A DNA stretch of 7,316 nt from Candidatus Beckwithbacteria bacterium. GTDB lineage: Bacteria; Patescibacteriota; Microgenomatia; UBA1400; UBA1449. Below, piece after piece: positions 6,218-7,316 of the stretch (its first letter is position 1; every line of letters starts with the position of its first letter). The notes below the pieces were generated by a model. It did not search any database. It was not told where the DNA came from and saw only the letters and a program-made list of their open reading frames with translations. The position numbers and the translations under genes were made by a program. Location: assembly GCA_012798485.1 (NCBI GenBank), contig JAAZND010000106.1, positions 1-7,316 of the forward strand, in the 5' to 3' direction.

Positions 6218-6322
6218 ACTCTTCTCTTTCCAAAATCTTTTTAATCACCAATTTTTACCACTAAATCTAATTTAGTTGATAAATCATAAAAAATAAACAT
6301 TCTTGACAAAGAAGAAGAAGAA
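6218..6322 (+). repeat. Intergenic repeat copy R2, with four GAA units
   Basis: Positions 6218-6317 align without gaps to 6891-6990, with 7 differences in 100 by hand count. The longest identical blocks cover 6242-6274 and 6276-6299. It ends in CTTGACAAA and four GAA units (6311-6322), 9 bases before the ATG of ORF B. Upstream similarity fades around 6200. The copy fills most of the 155-base gap between ORFs A and B, and no open frame or stable GC-rich hairpin is visible in it. Confidence 0.85.
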
Positions 6323-6336
6323 AATACAGTTATGAT
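6303..6336 (+). promoter_or_regulatory. TTGACA plus GAA tract before ORF B
   Basis: TTGACA (6303-6308) is followed by TACAGT after 16 bases and by TATGAT (6331-6336) after 22. With either -10 the start site would fall inside ORF B, so this copy is not a sensible promoter for the annotated start. The GAA tract may instead act as a purine-rich ribosome-binding region, or the promoter may lie further upstream. Confidence 0.25.
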
Positions 6337-6820
6337 AGAAGAAGAAAACCAAACCAGAAAATCTGAAGATTCTGAAAATTTAATAGAAGTCGGACGAACT
6401 TTTTATGATAATATCATCCGTTCATCTATAGAAAGATTTAAAAACAGGTCTAAAACTCATGGTGGGTATGTTTTAGGAATATTAAATCCTGGAGAAATAT
6501 ACAAAACAAATACTACCTTCAAGCGAGGAGAGGAAGAGAGAGAAATAAGAAAATTTCAAAAAGAACTCCCTTGGGGGGTATCGGTTAGATTGGCCATAGG
6601 CAAAGCTATCCAGAGTGACGGAAATCCAATTAACACTGGTATAGACACAGATGTTGAGAATGCAATGGTTATTTATCAATTCCGACTAGAAATTGTCTCG
6701 CCACAACAAACAGTTTGGGATAATATCAAAATACATTTAGAAATTGATCCCCATCAGCACGTAACAACTACTTGGAATGATATTCTTACTAAATTATTTC
6801 CAAATCTTAGATTAGAATAA
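6332..6820 (+). CDS. Unrecognised 162-residue protein, array ORF B
   Basis: I do not recognise this protein. It has no signal peptide or membrane segment. The N-terminus (1-19) is acidic and polar, followed by a likely helix (VGRTFYDNIIRSSIERFKNR, 20-39) and a glycine-containing strand (GGYVLGI, 44-50). A highly charged segment follows (FKRGEEEREIRKFQKE, 63-78), then strands GVSVRLAI (82-89) and MVIYQFRLEIV (112-122). The C-terminal part has IKIHLEIDPHQHV (132-144), whose LEIDPHQHV matches LKIQNPDHV of ORF A at the same distance from the end. The histidines at 141 and 143 could bind metal but nothing supports it. The in-frame sequence is open upstream to 6290, through the GAA tract, which would encode glutamates. 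A longer product would need a non-ATG start, so the ATG is preferred. Confidence 0.7.
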   Translation: MIEEENQTRKSEDSENLIEVGRTFYDNIIRSSIERFKNRSKTHGGYVLGILNPGEIYKTNTTFKRGEEEREIRKFQKELPWGVSVRLAIGKAIQSDGNPINTGIDTDVENAMVIYQFRLEIVSPQQTVWDNIKIHLEIDPHQHVTTTWNDILTKLFPNLRLE

Positions 6821-6890
6821 CTGATATTCCTTAGAAGTACTAATACAACAATTAGCAACTTTGGAAACTAATCTTTCATCAATTTCTCAA

Positions 6891-6990
6891 ACTCTTCTCT
6901 TTCCAAAGTTTCTTTAATCACCAATTTTTACCACTAAATCTAATTTACTTGATAAATCATAAAAAATAAACAAACTTAACAAAGAAGAAG
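6891..6990 (+). repeat. Intergenic repeat copy R3, with two GAA units
   Basis: This is the second near-complete copy, offset by 673 bases from R2. Differences include TTAACA for TTGACA (6976-6981) and C for G at 6948. It ends with two GAA units and then GAT. Unlike R1 and R2, no open frame follows: transposon sequence begins about 25 bases downstream. Confidence 0.85.
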
Positions 6991-7015
6991 ATATAAAAAG
7001 TAATAATTATAACAC

Positions 7016-7051
7016 ACCGTTAGAAAACGGTCACGTTTTTGTATAGGTCAC
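7016..7051 (-). mobile_element. Probable end of an IS481/IS3-type element: hairpin plus GGTCAC direct repeats
   Basis: ACCGTT (7016-7021) pairs with AACGGT (7026-7031) around AGAA. GGTCAC occurs at 7029-7034 and 7046-7051, 17 bases apart, the second overlapping the transposase stop codon. Short repeats directly after a transposase 3' end are typical of the transposase-binding terminus of an insertion sequence. The exact end cannot be fixed because the other terminus is missing. Confidence 0.4.
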
Positions 7052-7179
7052 ATACTTATTGGAAAATCTTGTTTTGAATTTTTAATAAAGTTTAATAAAA
7101 AATTAACTGGTGTTTGATAATTTAAAGACGTATGTGGTCTTTTAAAATTATACCAGTTTAACCAATTATTAAGTCTCTC
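7048..7179 (-). pseudogene. C-terminal remnant of an IS481/IS3-type (rve) transposase
   Basis: The reverse strand encodes 43 residues ending at TGA (7050-7048), including NWLNWYNFKRPHTSLNYQTP. The W-x2-WYN-x2-RPH-x-SL-x-Y-x-TP pattern is the conserved C-terminal end of DDE integrase-core transposases in the IS481 and IS3 families, next to the catalytic glutamate region. The catalytic DDE residues are not present. An in-frame TAG (7182-7180) lies just upstream, and beyond it the IS30 sequence begins within about 25-45 bases, so roughly the first 80 percent of the gene is missing here. Either the IS30 element interrupted it or a rearrangement joined them. It cannot encode a working transposase. 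Confidence 0.8.
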
Positions 7180-7203
7180 CTAAGTTCTAAATGGAAAAGC
7201 AAC

Positions 7204-7225
7204 ACTTTGCAGTAAAATGCAAAGT
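7204..7225 (+). repeat. Inverted repeat abutting the IS30 transposase start
   Basis: ACTTTGCA (7204-7211) and TGCAAAGT (7218-7225) are exact inverted copies around GTAAAA, and the right arm ends immediately before the ATG. It may be part of the element's terminal repeat or an RNA hairpin that limits transposase translation from outside transcripts. Confidence 0.55.
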
Positions 7226-7316
7226 ATGAAAAAAATAAACAAACTGACTTCTAAAGAAAGAGATCTGATTGCTATTTGGAAGTCACAAAATATTTCAATT
7301 AGACAAATTGCTCAAA
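7226..7316 (+). CDS. IS30-family transposase, N-terminal part (runs off the window)
   Basis: The frame starts MKKINKLTSKERDLIAIWKS and continues through ISIRQIAQ, 30 codons to the window end. An N-terminal L-T-x-x-E-R-x-x-I-x-x-W followed by S-I-R-x-I-A is the start of the HTH_38 DNA-binding domain of IS30-family transposases. The DDE catalytic core lies outside the window, so intactness is unknown. No Shine-Dalgarno sequence is present; a hairpin directly precedes the ATG. Its neighbour on the left is a transposase remnant of another family in opposite orientation, giving a nested or adjacent insertion at the end of the ORF array. Confidence 0.85.
   Translation, partial: MKKINKLTSKERDLIAIWKSQNISIRQIAQ

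Noticed and set aside
6261..6275. Hairpin CTAAA-TCTAA-TTTAG within R2
   Set aside because: In R3 the last base changes to C with no compensating change, so the stem is not preserved and is probably accidental in AT-rich sequence.
6482..6679. Minus-strand open frame inside ORF B
   Set aside because: It is entirely antisense to ORF B, short and low-complexity. ORF B is preferred because it follows the conserved repeat in the same way as ORF A.
5593..7010. CRISPR array
   Set aside because: The repeats are about 100 bases, spaced by open frames of nearly 500 bases, with no short regular spacers.
5593..7010. Integron with attC sites
   Set aside because: The repeats lack the strong imperfect dyad and the RYYYAAC-type core of attC, and no integron integrase is seen. 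A cassette-like mechanism of another kind remains open.
5593..7010. Diversity-generating retroelement variable/template repeats
   Set aside because: The repeats are intergenic rather than at gene 3' ends, the differences are not adenine-specific, and no reverse transcriptase is present.

Overview
The window is AT-rich and tightly packed. It has small genes, several overlapping or nearly abutting gene pairs, and no convincing Shine-Dalgarno sequence before any start codon. Together with a stand-alone 5'-3' exonuclease (PolA N-terminal domain only), a membrane-anchored bacterial-PH protein, lone glycosyltransferases and IS30/IS481-type transposases, this suggests a Candidate Phyla Radiation (Patescibacteria) bacterium. 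That assignment is inference; no marker gene here settles it.

Region 1 (1-1495, minus strand) holds the 5' end of a gene running off the window, a complete tRNA-Ser(GGA) with encoded CCA just upstream of it, a Nudix hydrolase, and a membrane protein with a PH-like domain. The last two are 5 bases apart and probably one operon. Region 2 (1640-2752, plus strand) is a MurG/MGDG-synthase-like GT28 glycosyltransferase, divergent from the PH gene and convergent with the next operon. Region 3 (2744-5536, minus strand) contains, in transcription order, a two-TM potassium-channel-like protein, a 5'-3' exonuclease ending in a sliding-clamp-like peptide, a GT4 glycosyltransferase and a small two-TM protein. 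The first two genes overlap by 8 bases, as do the last two. Between exonuclease and GT4 lies a perfect 29-base AT-rich palindrome plus a third half-site.

Region 4 (about 5590-7010, plus strand) is the most unusual part. Two unrecognised ORFs of 161 and 162 codons are spaced by a conserved intergenic repeat. Two copies match at about 93 of 100 positions by hand count, and a third is shortened. Each copy ends in a TTGACA-like hexamer running into a GAA triplet tract of 5, 4 and 2 units. This looks like an array of small-gene cassettes with a shared leader, and the triplet tract recalls (by analogy only) the GAA tracts controlling vlhA genes in Mycoplasma gallisepticum.

Region 5 (about 7011-7316) starts where a third cassette ORF would be expected. 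It contains instead the C-terminal remnant of an IS481/IS3-type transposase (minus strand) and then the first 30 codons of an IS30-family transposase (plus strand), so the array is interrupted by transposons and its continuation lies outside the window.
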